A stretch of DNA of 64,000 bases from an uncultured Acidobacteriia bacterium (GTDB lineage: Bacteria; Acidobacteriota; Terriglobia; Bryobacterales; Bryobacteraceae): NCBI GenBank assembly GCA_903875575.1, contig CAIQWJ010000074.1:124001-188000 (forward strand), given 5' to 3'. The notes below the pieces were generated by a model, which ran no database searches, was not told the DNA's origin, and was given only the letters and a program-made list of their open reading frames with translations. Shown one piece after another: positions 1 to 6,913 of this stretch. Numbering within the stretch: the stretch's first letter is position 1; each line of letters begins with the position of its first letter. Made by a program: the position numbers and the translations under genes.

Positions 1-106
1 CAGCGCCGCCGGAGGGCGCGCTCGCGGGCTTCGTCTGCATCTGGGCCTGCAGGCGCGCGACGACTTCGCGCGTAATTTCCGCTACCATTTCCTGATTCAA
101 CGTCAT
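1..106 (-). CDS. N-terminus of a BMC cargo enzyme, probably CoA-acylating aldehyde dehydrogenase (partial)
   Basis: Only about 35 residues lie inside the window, starting at ATG 106-104. They begin MTLNQEMVAEITREVVARLQ and then turn Ala/Ser/Pro-rich. The first part is an amphipathic helix followed by a flexible linker, the layout of an encapsulation peptide that anchors cargo inside a microcompartment shell. The helix resembles the N-terminus of PduL in the same locus (both contain a REVV-type repeat). It is the last gene of the minus-strand BMC arm. A PduP/EutE-like aldehyde dehydrogenase is the enzyme one expects beside PduL and AckA, but no catalytic part is visible, so the identity is inferred from context. 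Another cargo enzyme such as an aldolase is possible. Confidence 0.45.
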   Translation of the reverse strand, partial: MTLNQEMVAEITREVVARLQAQMQTKPASAPSGGA

Positions 107-133
107 GGCTTGCCTTTTCCCTTACGAATCTTC

Positions 134-430
134 TTACGGCTTGGCTACTGTTGTGCCTTCCACGTCGACCGAGTCCACAATGCCGACGATCACGGCGTCG
201 ACCGGCGCGCCCTTGGTGTTGTGGGTTAAACGCGCGGAACTGCCCTGCGTGAACATGACGCACTCGCCGATGCCCGCACCGACGCTGTCGACGGCCACCA
301 CGGAACTGCCCGAGGCGACCAGCACTTTGTCTTTGTTGATATACGGCTGGATCAGCAGAAGCGTCATCCCGTTGAACTCCGGGCTCTTCTGCGTCGCGAC
401 CACGTTGCCGATGACCTTCGCCAGAAACAT
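134..430 (-). CDS. BMC-P pentameric shell vertex protein (EutN/CcmL family)
   Basis: The 98-residue product has the usual length of EutN/CcmL proteins. It begins MFLAKVIGNVVATQKSPEF, the standard opening of the family, followed by the LLLIQPY strand and a VDSVGAGIGE turn, and ends in a VDAVIVGIVDSV strand. These proteins form pentamers that cap the vertices of the icosahedral shell. It sits between the BMC-H gene and the cargo-enzyme start, so it is part of the minus-strand shell operon. It is the only BMC-P in the window; many loci carry two or three, and others could lie beyond the left edge. Confidence 0.93.
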   Translation of the reverse strand: MFLAKVIGNVVATQKSPEFNGMTLLLIQPYINKDKVLVASGSSVVAVDSVGAGIGECVMFTQGSSARLTHNTKGAPVDAVIVGIVDSVDVEGTTVAKP

Positions 431-505
431 TTTTCCTCTTTGAAAATCCAGGTGGGACGCGGGGCGATTGCGTTGCCCGCCGCCGCGTCCCTCAAGGACG
501 ATTAC

Positions 506-778
506 TTACTTGGGGAGGACAGAGCCGAGATCGTCATGCGGACGCGGAATCACGTGCACACTGACGAGTTCGCCCACCGGGCGGGCAGCCGCGGCACCGG
601 CGTCAACCGCCGCTTTCACGCTGGACACATCGCCGGCGACAAATGCCGTGCAGAGACCGCTGCCGACTTTTCTCCAACCCTTGTACTGAACCTTAGCCGC
701 TTTGAGCATCGCGTCCGTCGCGATCACGAGCGCCACAAGGCCCTTTGTTTCGATCATTCCGATTGCCTGATTTTCCAT
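506..778 (-). CDS. BMC-H hexameric shell protein
   Basis: A single BMC domain of 90 residues. It shows the family opening ([20 protein letters not shown]), the AAKV helix end, the GSG pore loop near residues 39-41 and the C-terminal [12 protein letters not shown]. Such proteins form hexamers that tile the facets of the shell and let small metabolites pass through the central pore. It follows the tandem-BMC gene by 24 nt in the same operon. Its sequence is closest to the first domain of that neighbour (both carry GW-x-KVGSGL), which suggests they came from one ancestral gene. Confidence 0.95.
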   Translation of the reverse strand: MENQAIGMIETKGLVALVIATDAMLKAAKVQYKGWRKVGSGLCTAFVAGDVSSVKAAVDAGAAAARPVGELVSVHVIPRPHDDLGSVLPK

Positions 779-802
779 TGTTTAATCTCCTTGTGGGTGC
801 TG

Positions 803-1375
803 TTAGCGCAACAAACCGTCGTTCAAGCCGTCGCCGGGGCGCGGGATCACGTGCGAAGAAACGAGTTCGCCGACACGCTTGGCCGCAGCCGCACCGGCGT
901 CCACCGCGGAGCGGACACTGCCGACGTCGCCACGAACGATGGCGGTGACGAAACCGCCGCCGATTTCGACCTGCTTGACGAGACGGACATTGGCCGCCTT
1001 GCACATGGCATCGCTGGCTTCAATGAGACCGACGAGGCCGCGGGTTTCGACGAAGCCGACTGCGCCGAGCTTGTCGTTTTCACCGGCGGGGCTGGGGTCT
1101 TTCTTGAGCGCGGGGGCGAAGGCGCCAAGCTCATCGTGTGGCCGGGGAATGACCTGTACGACGGATACTTCGCCAATGCGCTTGGCAGCGGCGGCACCGG
1201 CGTCGATAGCCGCCCGCACTGCCGCAACGTCGCCTTCAATGAACGCCGTGACCAGGCCGCTACCGACCTTTTCCCAGCCCGTGAGTGTGACGTTGGCCGC
1301 TTTCAACATGGCATCGGTCGCTTCCGACAACGCGACGAAGCCCTTGGTTTCGATCATTCCTAACGCTTGCTTCAT
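803..1375 (-). CDS. Tandem-domain BMC shell protein (two BMC-H-like domains)
   Basis: The 190-residue protein has two complete, non-permuted BMC domains. The first runs about residues 1-85 ([19 protein letters not shown], ending [10 protein letters not shown]). The second runs about 103-190 ([19 protein letters not shown], ending [11 protein letters not shown]). A charged Pro/Lys linker joins them. The pore loop is GSG in domain 1 and GGG in domain 2. Tandem BMC proteins assemble as trimers that look like hexamers (BMC-T). Both halves stay very close to the separate BMC-H next door, so this looks like a fairly recent fusion of duplicated BMC-H genes and not a EutL- or CsoS1D-type permuted protein. 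It lies between pduL and BMC-H. Confidence 0.92.
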   Translation of the reverse strand: MKQALGMIETKGFVALSEATDAMLKAANVTLTGWEKVGSGLVTAFIEGDVAAVRAAIDAGAAAAKRIGEVSVVQVIPRPHDELGAFAPALKKDPSPAGENDKLGAVGFVETRGLVGLIEASDAMCKAANVRLVKQVEIGGGFVTAIVRGDVGSVRSAVDAGAAAAKRVGELVSSHVIPRPGDGLNDGLLR

Positions 1376-1396
1376 ATGTTTGGGTTCTCTCTCCTG

Positions 1397-1482
1397 CTAC
1401 CTGAACAACTTGATCTCTTGGTTCGCCCTACTTGAACAGCTGTATCTCTTTCGCTCTATTTGAAAAGCTCAATTTCTTTCGC
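1397..1482 (-). repeat. Three tandem copies (28-nt period) of the pduL 3' end including the stop codon
   Basis: Read on the minus strand, 1482-1456 is the real 3' end of pduL and encodes AKEIELFK-stop. Directly downstream, 1454-1428 reads AKEIQLFK-stop and 1426-1397 reads ANQEIKLFR-stop. The copies are 28 nt apart, so each lies in a different frame. Four of the five differences between copies 1 and 2 are synonymous third-position changes. The copies fill most of the gap between pduL and the tandem-BMC gene. Confidence 0.75.
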
Positions 1483-2127
1483 CATGTGCAAACCGCAGGC
1501 GTTTGCCTCGTCTGTATCCATGTGGACGTTCAGCAGTACCGTCTTGTCGATACGCACATGGACCTTTTCAAAAGTCACCGAAGCGGGGCCGCCCACACGC
1601 AACTTCATGAGGTCGCCCTGCTTTACACCGTAAAATTCCGCGTCTTCCGGGTTCATGTGAACATGAATGGCCGCCCGAATGATTCCCTGCTTCAGCTGGA
1701 CCATGCCTTTTGGGCCCATGAGCCACGCACCCGGCGTATCTTTGACATTGCCCGATAGCCGCACGGGAACGTCTTCCAGACCGAGGCTGATGACGTCTGT
1801 ATAGGCGAGTTCGATCTGCGATTCCGGACGCAGGGGGCCCAGTATGCGCAGGTTCGAGATCACGCGACTGCGGGGGCCGATCAGCGTGACCATTTCCTTT
1901 GCCGCGAAATTGCCGGGCTGATAGAGCGGCCGGTATTCCGTCAGTTCGTAGCCAGGGCCGAAGAGAGCGTCGATATCTGCGCGGCAGAGGTGCATGTGGC
2001 GCGCGGATGAATCGACCCGCAGCGGCGGACCGGAGCGACGCTTGCCGCCGACACCCGTCATGCGTTTGGAAACCACGTCGCGCACTACGTCGCGAACGAC
2101 ACCCTCAACGACTTCACGTGAAATCAT
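1456..2127 (-). CDS. pduL: PduL-type phosphotransacylase
   Basis: PduL converts acyl-CoA and phosphate to acyl-phosphate and free CoA inside microcompartments, which recycles CoA and feeds an acyl kinase. The 223-residue product has an N-terminal amphipathic helix (MISREVVEGVVRDVVRDVV) that fits an encapsulation peptide. Two PduL domains follow, with the metal-binding His motifs SARHMHL near residue 42, IHVHMNPED near 155 and LNVHMDTDEANA near 200. It starts inside the last codons of ackA (ATGA overlap), so the two are translationally coupled and provide consecutive steps. The 3' end is followed by degenerate copies of itself. Confidence 0.95.
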   Translation of the reverse strand: MISREVVEGVVRDVVRDVVSKRMTGVGGKRRSGPPLRVDSSARHMHLCRADIDALFGPGYELTEYRPLYQPGNFAAKEMVTLIGPRSRVISNLRILGPLRPESQIELAYTDVISLGLEDVPVRLSGNVKDTPGAWLMGPKGMVQLKQGIIRAAIHVHMNPEDAEFYGVKQGDLMKLRVGGPASVTFEKVHVRIDKTVLLNVHMDTDEANACGLHMAKEIELFK

Positions 2128-3257
2128 GCCGACACCACCTGTGCCGCGGCGCGGGCGACGATGCGCTCTTCATCCGCAGGCACGATATAGATTTTGACTT
2201 TCGAGGAAGCGGTGGAAAGTTCCGCTTCGTTGCGGGCCGCCGCGTTCTTCGCGGGGTCGAGTTCGATACCGAAGGCTTCCAGACCCTTGCAGACAGCCGC
2301 GCGCGTGGAGGCACCGTTTTCGCCAATGCCGCCAGAGAAGGTCAGAATGTCCAGTCCGCCGAGTTGGACGAGAAAGGCACCGACATAGTCGCGAATGGCG
2401 CGGACGAAGACATCCATGGCCAGTTGGCAACGGTGATCGCCCGCTGCGATGCCTGCTTCGATGTCGCGCATGTCGCCGGAGGTGCCGCTCAGGCCGGCGA
2501 GGCCGGATTTCGAGGAAAGGATGCTCGCCATTTCGTCCACGCCGAGATTGAGTCGCTTCATGGCGTAGAGAGCGGCAAAGGCGTCGACATCGCCGGCGCG
2601 GTTGTTGTGGGGAATGCCCGATTGGGCTGAGATCCCGAAGCTGGTGCCCGCGGCGACGCCGTTGCGAATGGCCGCGATGCTGGAACTGCCGCCGAGATGG
2701 CACGAGATGTGGCGAATGTCTTTGCGACCGAGGAGTTCCTGCGCGCGCTCACTGGCGGCGCGATGGCTGGCTCCATGAAAACCGTAGCGGCGAACGCCCA
2801 GTTGCTGCTTCCATTCGTAAGGGACCGAATAAGTGATGGCGCTTTCCGGGAGTTCACCGTAGAAAGCGGTTTCGAAGAGAGCAACGAGGGGGATGGAGGG
2901 AACCTGATGCTGAAATGCCCGCATGGCCGCCATATAAGGAGGATTGTGGGCGGGCGCGAGGAAGGTGAATTCTTCCATGGCGTTGAGGACGACATCGTCC
3001 ACACGGACGGCACCGGTGACGGGTCCGGCATGGACAGCTTTGAAGCCGATGGCGTTGAGTTCGGTGAGAGTCGCGAGCGGTTTGCCGGGGCCGAGGATAT
3101 CGGCCATGCACTGGGCGATGGCGGCTTCATAGTTCGGGCAGGGGCCTGCCTGGCCGATTCTTTCGATCAGACCCTTGGCCATAACAGCGCCCGATTCCAT
3201 GTTGTAGAGCCGATACTTCAGCGAGGTGCTGCCGATGTTGACGACCAGAATCTTCAT
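2124..3257 (-). CDS. ackA: Acetate/propionate kinase of the BMC locus
   Basis: This kinase would turn the acyl-phosphate made by PduL into carboxylate and ATP. The 377-residue product has the ASKHA-fold kinase signatures: NIGSTSLKYRLYN at the N-terminus, KAVHAGPVTGA, YGFHGASHRAAS, CHLGGSSSIAAIRNG and FSGGIGENGASTR. It is slightly shorter than typical AckA proteins (about 400), and the usual N-x-GSSS-x-K motif reads NIGSTSLK, so it belongs to a divergent BMC-linked branch. It is the first gene of the minus-strand arm, starting 10 nt inside the divergent promoter region, and overlaps pduL by 4 nt. Substrate length (acetyl or propionyl) cannot be told from sequence. Confidence 0.93.
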   Translation of the reverse strand: MKILVVNIGSTSLKYRLYNMESGAVMAKGLIERIGQAGPCPNYEAAIAQCMADILGPGKPLATLTELNAIGFKAVHAGPVTGAVRVDDVVLNAMEEFTFLAPAHNPPYMAAMRAFQHQVPSIPLVALFETAFYGELPESAITYSVPYEWKQQLGVRRYGFHGASHRAASERAQELLGRKDIRHISCHLGGSSSIAAIRNGVAAGTSFGISAQSGIPHNNRAGDVDAFAALYAMKRLNLGVDEMASILSSKSGLAGLSGTSGDMRDIEAGIAAGDHRCQLAMDVFVRAIRDYVGAFLVQLGGLDILTFSGGIGENGASTRAAVCKGLEAFGIELDPAKNAAARNEAELSTASSKVKIYIVPADEERIVARAAAQVVSA

Positions 3258-3266
3258 TGAACGTAT

Positions 3267-3296
3267 TTGACTATCCTACGTCATTTTATATATACT
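3267..3296 (+). promoter_or_regulatory. Sigma-70-like promoter for pduS/pduT
   Basis: TTGACT at 3267-3272 and TATACT at 3291-3296 are separated by 18 nt. Each hexamer matches consensus at five of six positions. The predicted transcript start, near 3303, lies about 25 nt before the pduS ATG at 3328, and no clear Shine-Dalgarno sequence precedes that start. Confidence 0.6.
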
Positions 3297-3299
3297 TTC

Positions 3300-3316
3300 A
3301 ATCAGAGTCAATCAGA
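3300..3316. promoter_or_regulatory. Direct repeat AATCAGA x2, possible regulator site in the BMC divergent promoter
   Basis: AATCAGA occurs at 3300-3306 and 3310-3316, exactly 10 bp apart, about one helical turn, on top of the predicted pduS transcription start. A site here could control both BMC arms. No regulator gene is seen nearby. Confidence 0.4.
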
Positions 3317-3327
3317 ATCGTCCAAAA

Positions 3328-4623
3328 ATGACCTTAGACCGAATAGCCGAGCTGGGGATTGTGGGTGCTGGCGGCGCCGGTTTTCCAACATCCGTCAAAC
3401 TAAACACGCAGGTTCCGCAGTTGCTGGTCAACGGCGCAGAGTGTGAGCCGCTCCTCCATAAGGATAAAGAGCTGCTGATGCACCATGCCGACGACATGCT
3501 GCGCGGTATCCGGATTTCGATGAGTCTGGCTGGCTGTAGTGAAGCGGTCATCGGGATCAAGAACAAATATCACGGGGTGATGGACGCGCTTCGGCCCAAG
3601 CTGCCGGCTGATATGCGGATTTTCCCGTTGTCGGATTCGTATCCGGCGGGTGACGAATTCGTGCTCGTCAACGACATTACAAAGAGGGTGATTCCGCCCG
3701 GCGGCCTGCCGAAGGACGTGGGTGCGGTGGTCATGAACGTGGAAACGCTCATGAACATCGGCATGGATAAGCCTGTGACGGAGAAGTACCTGACGATTGC
3801 GGGCGCGGTGGCGGATCCGATTACGCTGGCGATTCCGATCGGCGTGACGATTCGCGAAGTGATTGAAGCGGCGGGCGGTGCGACCGTGCCGGAGTACGGC
3901 GTGCTGCTGGGCGGCGCGATGATGGGCAATATCTGTAACGATCTGGATATGCCGGTCACCAAGACGCTGGGCGGGATTATTGTGCTGCCTGCGGATCATT
4001 CGCTGGTCAAGCGGTACAAGATGCCGTGGGCGGAGATTCATCAGATTGGAAAGTCGGCTTGCGATCAGTGCCGGTTCTGCACGGATTTGTGCCCGCGTTA
4101 TTTGCTGGGCCATCCGATTGAGCCGCACGCCGCGATGCGCGCGCTGATGTTCGGGACTTCGAACGAGCAACTGGTGGCGGCCACGCTTTACTGCTGCGAA
4201 TGCAATTTGTGTTCGCTGTTTAGCTGCCCGGAAGATCTGGATCCGAAGAACGTCTGCGTGCAGGGTAAGCCGGCAGCGCGTGAGTTTGGGTTGAAGTTCA
4301 AGGGCGACCCGAACGAGATTGAGCCGCACCCGATGAAGGATTACCGTCGCGTTTCCACGAAGCGCCTGATCCTGAAGCTGGGGCTGGACAATTTCCGCAA
4401 TGTGGGTCCGCTGACGAAGGTGGAGTTCAAGCCGAAGAAAGTGGTGCTGCCGCTGAAGCAGCACACGGGCGCGCCGGCGATTGCGACGGTGAAGGTGGGA
4501 GACAGGGTGAAGGTGGGCGATCTTATCGGGAAGCCCGCGGAGAAGGCTCTGGGGGCGCGCATTCACGCGAGCATCGACGGCACGGTGTCTCAGGTCAACA
4601 GTTCAGTAACGATCACGGCATAA
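3328..4623 (+). CDS. pduS: PduS-like flavin/iron-sulfur protein (RnfC family)
   Basis: PduS of propanediol microcompartments is a flavin and [4Fe-4S] protein with cobalamin-reductase activity that binds the shell protein PduT. The 431-residue product starts with the RnfC-type glycine-rich nucleotide site (GIVGAGGAGFPTSVKL). It carries two ferredoxin-like clusters: C245-x2-C248-x2-C251-x3-C255-P, and a second set at C289/C290, C292, C295 and C300-P. The C-terminus (about 380-431) has a lipoyl/biotinyl-like beta domain. It heads the plus-strand BMC arm and is followed 9 nt later by pduT, the same pairing as in pdu operons. It may reduce cobalamin or simply pass electrons across the shell; the sequence does not decide. 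Confidence 0.93.
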   Translation: MTLDRIAELGIVGAGGAGFPTSVKLNTQVPQLLVNGAECEPLLHKDKELLMHHADDMLRGIRISMSLAGCSEAVIGIKNKYHGVMDALRPKLPADMRIFPLSDSYPAGDEFVLVNDITKRVIPPGGLPKDVGAVVMNVETLMNIGMDKPVTEKYLTIAGAVADPITLAIPIGVTIREVIEAAGGATVPEYGVLLGGAMMGNICNDLDMPVTKTLGGIIVLPADHSLVKRYKMPWAEIHQIGKSACDQCRFCTDLCPRYLLGHPIEPHAAMRALMFGTSNEQLVAATLYCCECNLCSLFSCPEDLDPKNVCVQGKPAAREFGLKFKGDPNEIEPHPMKDYRRVSTKRLILKLGLDNFRNVGPLTKVEFKPKKVVLPLKQHTGAPAIATVKVGDRVKVGDLIGKPAEKALGARIHASIDGTVSQVNSSVTITA

Positions 4624-4632
4624 GAGAAAAAC

Positions 4633-5193
4633 ATGGAAGATTTCGATTCAATCGGGCTGGTGGAGCTTTCGAGTGTTGCCCGCGGGTACACCGTGGAAGA
4701 CGCGATGATCAAGGCGGCCAACGTGAAGATCATCATGGCGCGCACGATTTGCTCCGGGAAATTTCTGGTGGCGGTGGCGGGCGACTCGGATGCGGTGATG
4801 GCGTCGCTGGACGCGGCTGCTAAGGCCGGACGCGGGGCGATTATCGAGAAGCGGCACATTACGCGGGTGCATCCTTCGATCTTCCCGGCGATTATGGGGA
4901 ATGTTGCGCTCGATCCGGATCAGGCCGACGCGCTGGGGATTATCGAGACGTTTTCGGCTTCGAGCATTATCGACGTGGCGGATGCGGCGGTGAAATCGGC
5001 GAATGTGGTGCTGTTTCGCGTGCATCTGGCGATGGCGCTGGGCGGCAAGGGTTTCGTGCTGATGACCGGCGACGCTTCGAGCGTGGAGACGGCTGTGCAG
5101 GTAGGGTCAGATGTGGCTGGCGAGGATGGGATTCTGGTGGATCGTCAGGTGATTCTGCGACCGGCTAAAGAGTTGTTTAAAGAGTTTATTTAA
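4633..5193 (+). CDS. pduT: PduT-like tandem BMC shell protein with a pore cysteine
   Basis: A 186-residue tandem BMC protein (BMC-T). The first domain holds ARTICSGKFLVAVAGD, matching the PduT pore region in which a single Cys from each subunit of the trimer ligates a [4Fe-4S] cluster; here it is C40. The second domain (about 97-186) has ALGIIETFSASSIIDVADAA and ends VILRPAKELFKEF. In pdu systems PduT binds PduS, and the shell-embedded cluster is thought to carry electrons between lumen and cytosol. It lies 9 nt after pduS. It differs clearly from the other tandem shell protein at 803-1375, which has no Cys in its pore loops. Confidence 0.94.
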   Translation: MEDFDSIGLVELSSVARGYTVEDAMIKAANVKIIMARTICSGKFLVAVAGDSDAVMASLDAAAKAGRGAIIEKRHITRVHPSIFPAIMGNVALDPDQADALGIIETFSASSIIDVADAAVKSANVVLFRVHLAMALGGKGFVLMTGDASSVETAVQVGSDVAGEDGILVDRQVILRPAKELFKEFI

Positions 5194-5214
5194 AATCGTG
5201 TATGATTCGGTTGT

Positions 5215-5718
5215 ATGCTTCCGTGGCTTAACCGAACCGCACTCGTAGTCAGGCCGAAACAACCCTTCTTTGATTGGGAAATGAGTCTTGATCCGGAATT
5301 CTTCGCCGACGAGACTCCGGAAAACTATGGCTCGATTACGTACCTCCTGCCTGAATGCTGTTGTGACGAAGAGGTGGAAGAGTACGTCAGGGAATACTGG
5401 AACCTTATCGTTGAGGCGACGTTGTCGTGTGTCTGGGAAGACCGCGCCGACTGGCCCCAAATGGACTACGAGACTTTTCGCCAGTGGTTTTCCTGCGAGA
5501 GCGATTGGATAGTACTTGATCTGTGCTCCGATCCGCTGGAGTATCAGACCCATGGTGGCATCGACGGGCACGATCCGCAGGTGGCACAATCCAACTGGGA
5601 GAAGGCGCACCCCGGTCGGGTTTCGCACCCACTGCCGGTTCCTTGCCCGTCCGGGCGTCACAAGAGTGGGCGCAAGGGGCCTTGGGTACCGCCATCGGGA
5701 ACGGGATTCGTTATGTAG
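5215..5718 (+). CDS. Uncharacterised small protein with an out-of-family C-terminal extension
   Basis: I cannot name a function. Residues 1-110 look like a widespread family of small acidic proteins (about 110-130 residues): EEVEEYVREYWNLIVEATL, then WEDRADWPQMDYETFRQWF and IVLDLCSDPLE, where such proteins normally end. The remaining 55 or so residues are Pro/Gly/Ser-rich, basic and unlike the rest. They look like non-coding DNA read through after loss of the original stop. The gene follows pduT by 21 nt but shows no link to BMC function. The ATG at 5215 has only a weak upstream ribosome-binding site. Confidence 0.6.
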   Translation: MLPWLNRTALVVRPKQPFFDWEMSLDPEFFADETPENYGSITYLLPECCCDEEVEEYVREYWNLIVEATLSCVWEDRADWPQMDYETFRQWFSCESDWIVLDLCSDPLEYQTHGGIDGHDPQVAQSNWEKAHPGRVSHPLPVPCPSGRHKSGRKGPWVPPSGTGFVM

Positions 5719-5752
5719 GGTTCGGGTCGGTGGGCGGATTCGGGACTGGCTC

Positions 5753-5983
5753 TTATCTGAGCTTCGGCAGGAATAGCTGAAGCAGGAAATCCTGGGCGGC
5801 ATCTGTGGTGCGGATTGAGTGCCAGCTCTTGAAGGCGGCGCTGGCCATGTCGGAGAGGAGAACCCGGAAGAACAGGGCGGGAGTTCCGTCCCAGTCCGGC
5901 TTCACTTCGTAGCGAATGTGACGGACCCATGGCGAGAGTTCCTTCATTGCGTCTGCGACGAGCGGGTCGATCTGCGGCTTCAT
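5753..5983 (-). CDS. Small conserved hypothetical protein
   Basis: A 76-residue product. The segment VRHIRYEVKPDWDGTPALFF-RVLL resembles small proteins often encoded next to HEPN-domain proteins in toxin/nucleotidyltransferase-like pairs, but no HEPN partner is seen here. It starts at ATG 5983 with a poor ribosome-binding site. Its upstream neighbour on the same strand is a MazE-like antitoxin remnant. It may be a leftover of a degraded defence or toxin module. Function unknown. Confidence 0.5.
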   Translation of the reverse strand: MKPQIDPLVADAMKELSPWVRHIRYEVKPDWDGTPALFFRVLLSDMASAAFKSWHSIRTTDAAQDFLLQLFLPKLR

Positions 5984-6067
5984 CTCATATGTTTCGAGGG
6001 AGAACTGGTCAATATTCGGCCTATCACTTCAGGGCGCCGCGGGCCCGGTCCTGCGAATCAGCTGTAT

Positions 6068-6271
6068 TCAGCAGGACTCTTCGCCCTGACGCGCTCCCCA
6101 ATCAGTCTCGCAATGGCAATTCTGAGGCGTGATCTTGGCAGCCATGTCCCTGAGGGTGCACACGCGTCGAGCCTCGTGGACGACGACACAGCTTCCGGCC
6201 TTGGGTTCCACAATCAGGTGCTCGCTCTCGGGAGGGCGAACCTGCACTGCGTCGGATCGCGGCTTGCTCAC
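6068..6271 (-). pseudogene. MazE/AbrB-like antitoxin C-terminal region, probable orphan or remnant
   Basis: The 67-residue frame opens with GTG at 6271, preceded by a purine-rich GAAAGAAGGA. The C-terminal half (TLRDMAAKITPQN, then ETDWGARQGEE) matches the tail of MazE-type antitoxins, usually ITPEN-(x)n-D-(F/W)-G-PPxG-E. The N-terminal AbrB-like DNA-binding part is not recognisable, and no MazF/PemK toxin gene follows. I therefore read it as an orphan or decaying antitoxin; a complete but divergent short antitoxin is also possible. Confidence 0.4.
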
Positions 6272-6296
6272 TTGTGCATATCCTTCTTTCGGCTGG

Positions 6297-6539
6297 TCAC
6301 CTTATTCCGAACAAATCCCCGCACACCAGGAACGCCATCAGTGCGGTGCCGGACGCCAAGACGAGAAACACGAACGTGCCTATGAGCATTCCACGCCAAT
6401 ATTGGATCGGTTCCCGATCCCGGCGGGAGGTACGGCCTTTGACGGTAAGCACACCAGTCCGAAAGGATTCATAGTAGCCAGTTCCAAGGGCGAAGGTAAC
6501 CGCCGCGCAGAGGATAAGGATGAGGATATTGCGCGCCAC
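6297..6539 (-). CDS. Small membrane protein with two transmembrane segments
   Basis: An 80-residue product starting at GTG 6539. Residues 4-22 (NILILILCAAVTFALGTGY) and about 51-73 (LIGTFVFLVLASGTALMAFL) are hydrophobic helices separated by a basic loop (KGRTSRRDREPIQYWR). The positive loop suggests it faces the cytoplasm, with both ends outside. No family or partner can be named. It overlaps no convincing gene on the other strand. Confidence 0.5.
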   Translation of the reverse strand: MARNILILILCAAVTFALGTGYYESFRTGVLTVKGRTSRRDREPIQYWRGMLIGTFVFLVLASGTALMAFLVCGDLFGIR

Positions 6540-6616
6540 TTCGTGCCCAGATTACGATTCTAGCCTTAGTCTGGCGGTGACAGAAGGTTCCGGGTCGGTA
6601 GGCGTAGTATTGAAAT

Positions 6617-6804
6617 ATGGCGGAAGCGAAGAGTAAAACATTGACGAGCGGCTGGATGCGCTGACGATGAATCTTGAACTGATGAGTCACGCAAATGAGG
6701 CGCAGGACCGGCGGATTGAGAAGCTAACAGCTTCTATCGAAAAACTGGTCGAGATACGCAATTGCGCTGCGATTGACATCAGCGCGCTCTCGCGCAGGAA
6801 TTAG
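6617..6804 (+). pseudogene. Frameshifted and truncated small coiled-coil protein gene
   Basis: The reading frame starts MAEAKSKTL at 6617. It must shift by one base near 6641 to continue DERLDALTMNLELMSHANEA, then coiled-coil-like EAQDRRIEKLTASIEKLVEIR, and stops at 6802-6804 in ISALSRRN. The joined product matches a common acidobacterial type of short coiled-coil protein (MAE.K..TLDERLDALTMNLEL...). A one-base deletion in the run TTGAC explains the break, and the usual longer C-terminal helix is missing. Neither half alone is long enough to look functional. Confidence 0.55.
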
Positions 6805-6850
6805 TTTTTTACTATACGGCAGGCGGAAACGCCAGCCCCGCAGACCCAAA

Positions 6851-6892
6851 AAGGGGAGGATTGGCGGTCAAGCCGATCCTCCCCTTCTTTTT
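6851..6892. terminator. Bidirectional rho-independent terminator at the end of nrdJ
   Basis: The arms 6851-6865 and 6872-6886 form a 15-bp stem with one G.T pair around a 6-nt loop. A T-run follows on the plus strand (6888-6892), and an A-run precedes it (6848-6852), giving a T-run on the minus strand as well. It ends nrdJ transcription, 22 nt past its stop. Confidence 0.85.
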
Positions 6893-6913
6893 GTTTGGTG
6901 AACTATTGAGCTA

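Noticed and set aside
440-1363. Long plus-strand ORF (307 codons) opposite the BMC genes
   Set aside because: It is the mirror of three well-supported shell genes, and its translation has no family pattern.
3400-4566. 388-codon minus-strand ORF opposite pduS
   Set aside because: The translation is rich in His, Arg and Gln, as expected from an antisense frame of a GC-rich gene; pduS is certain.
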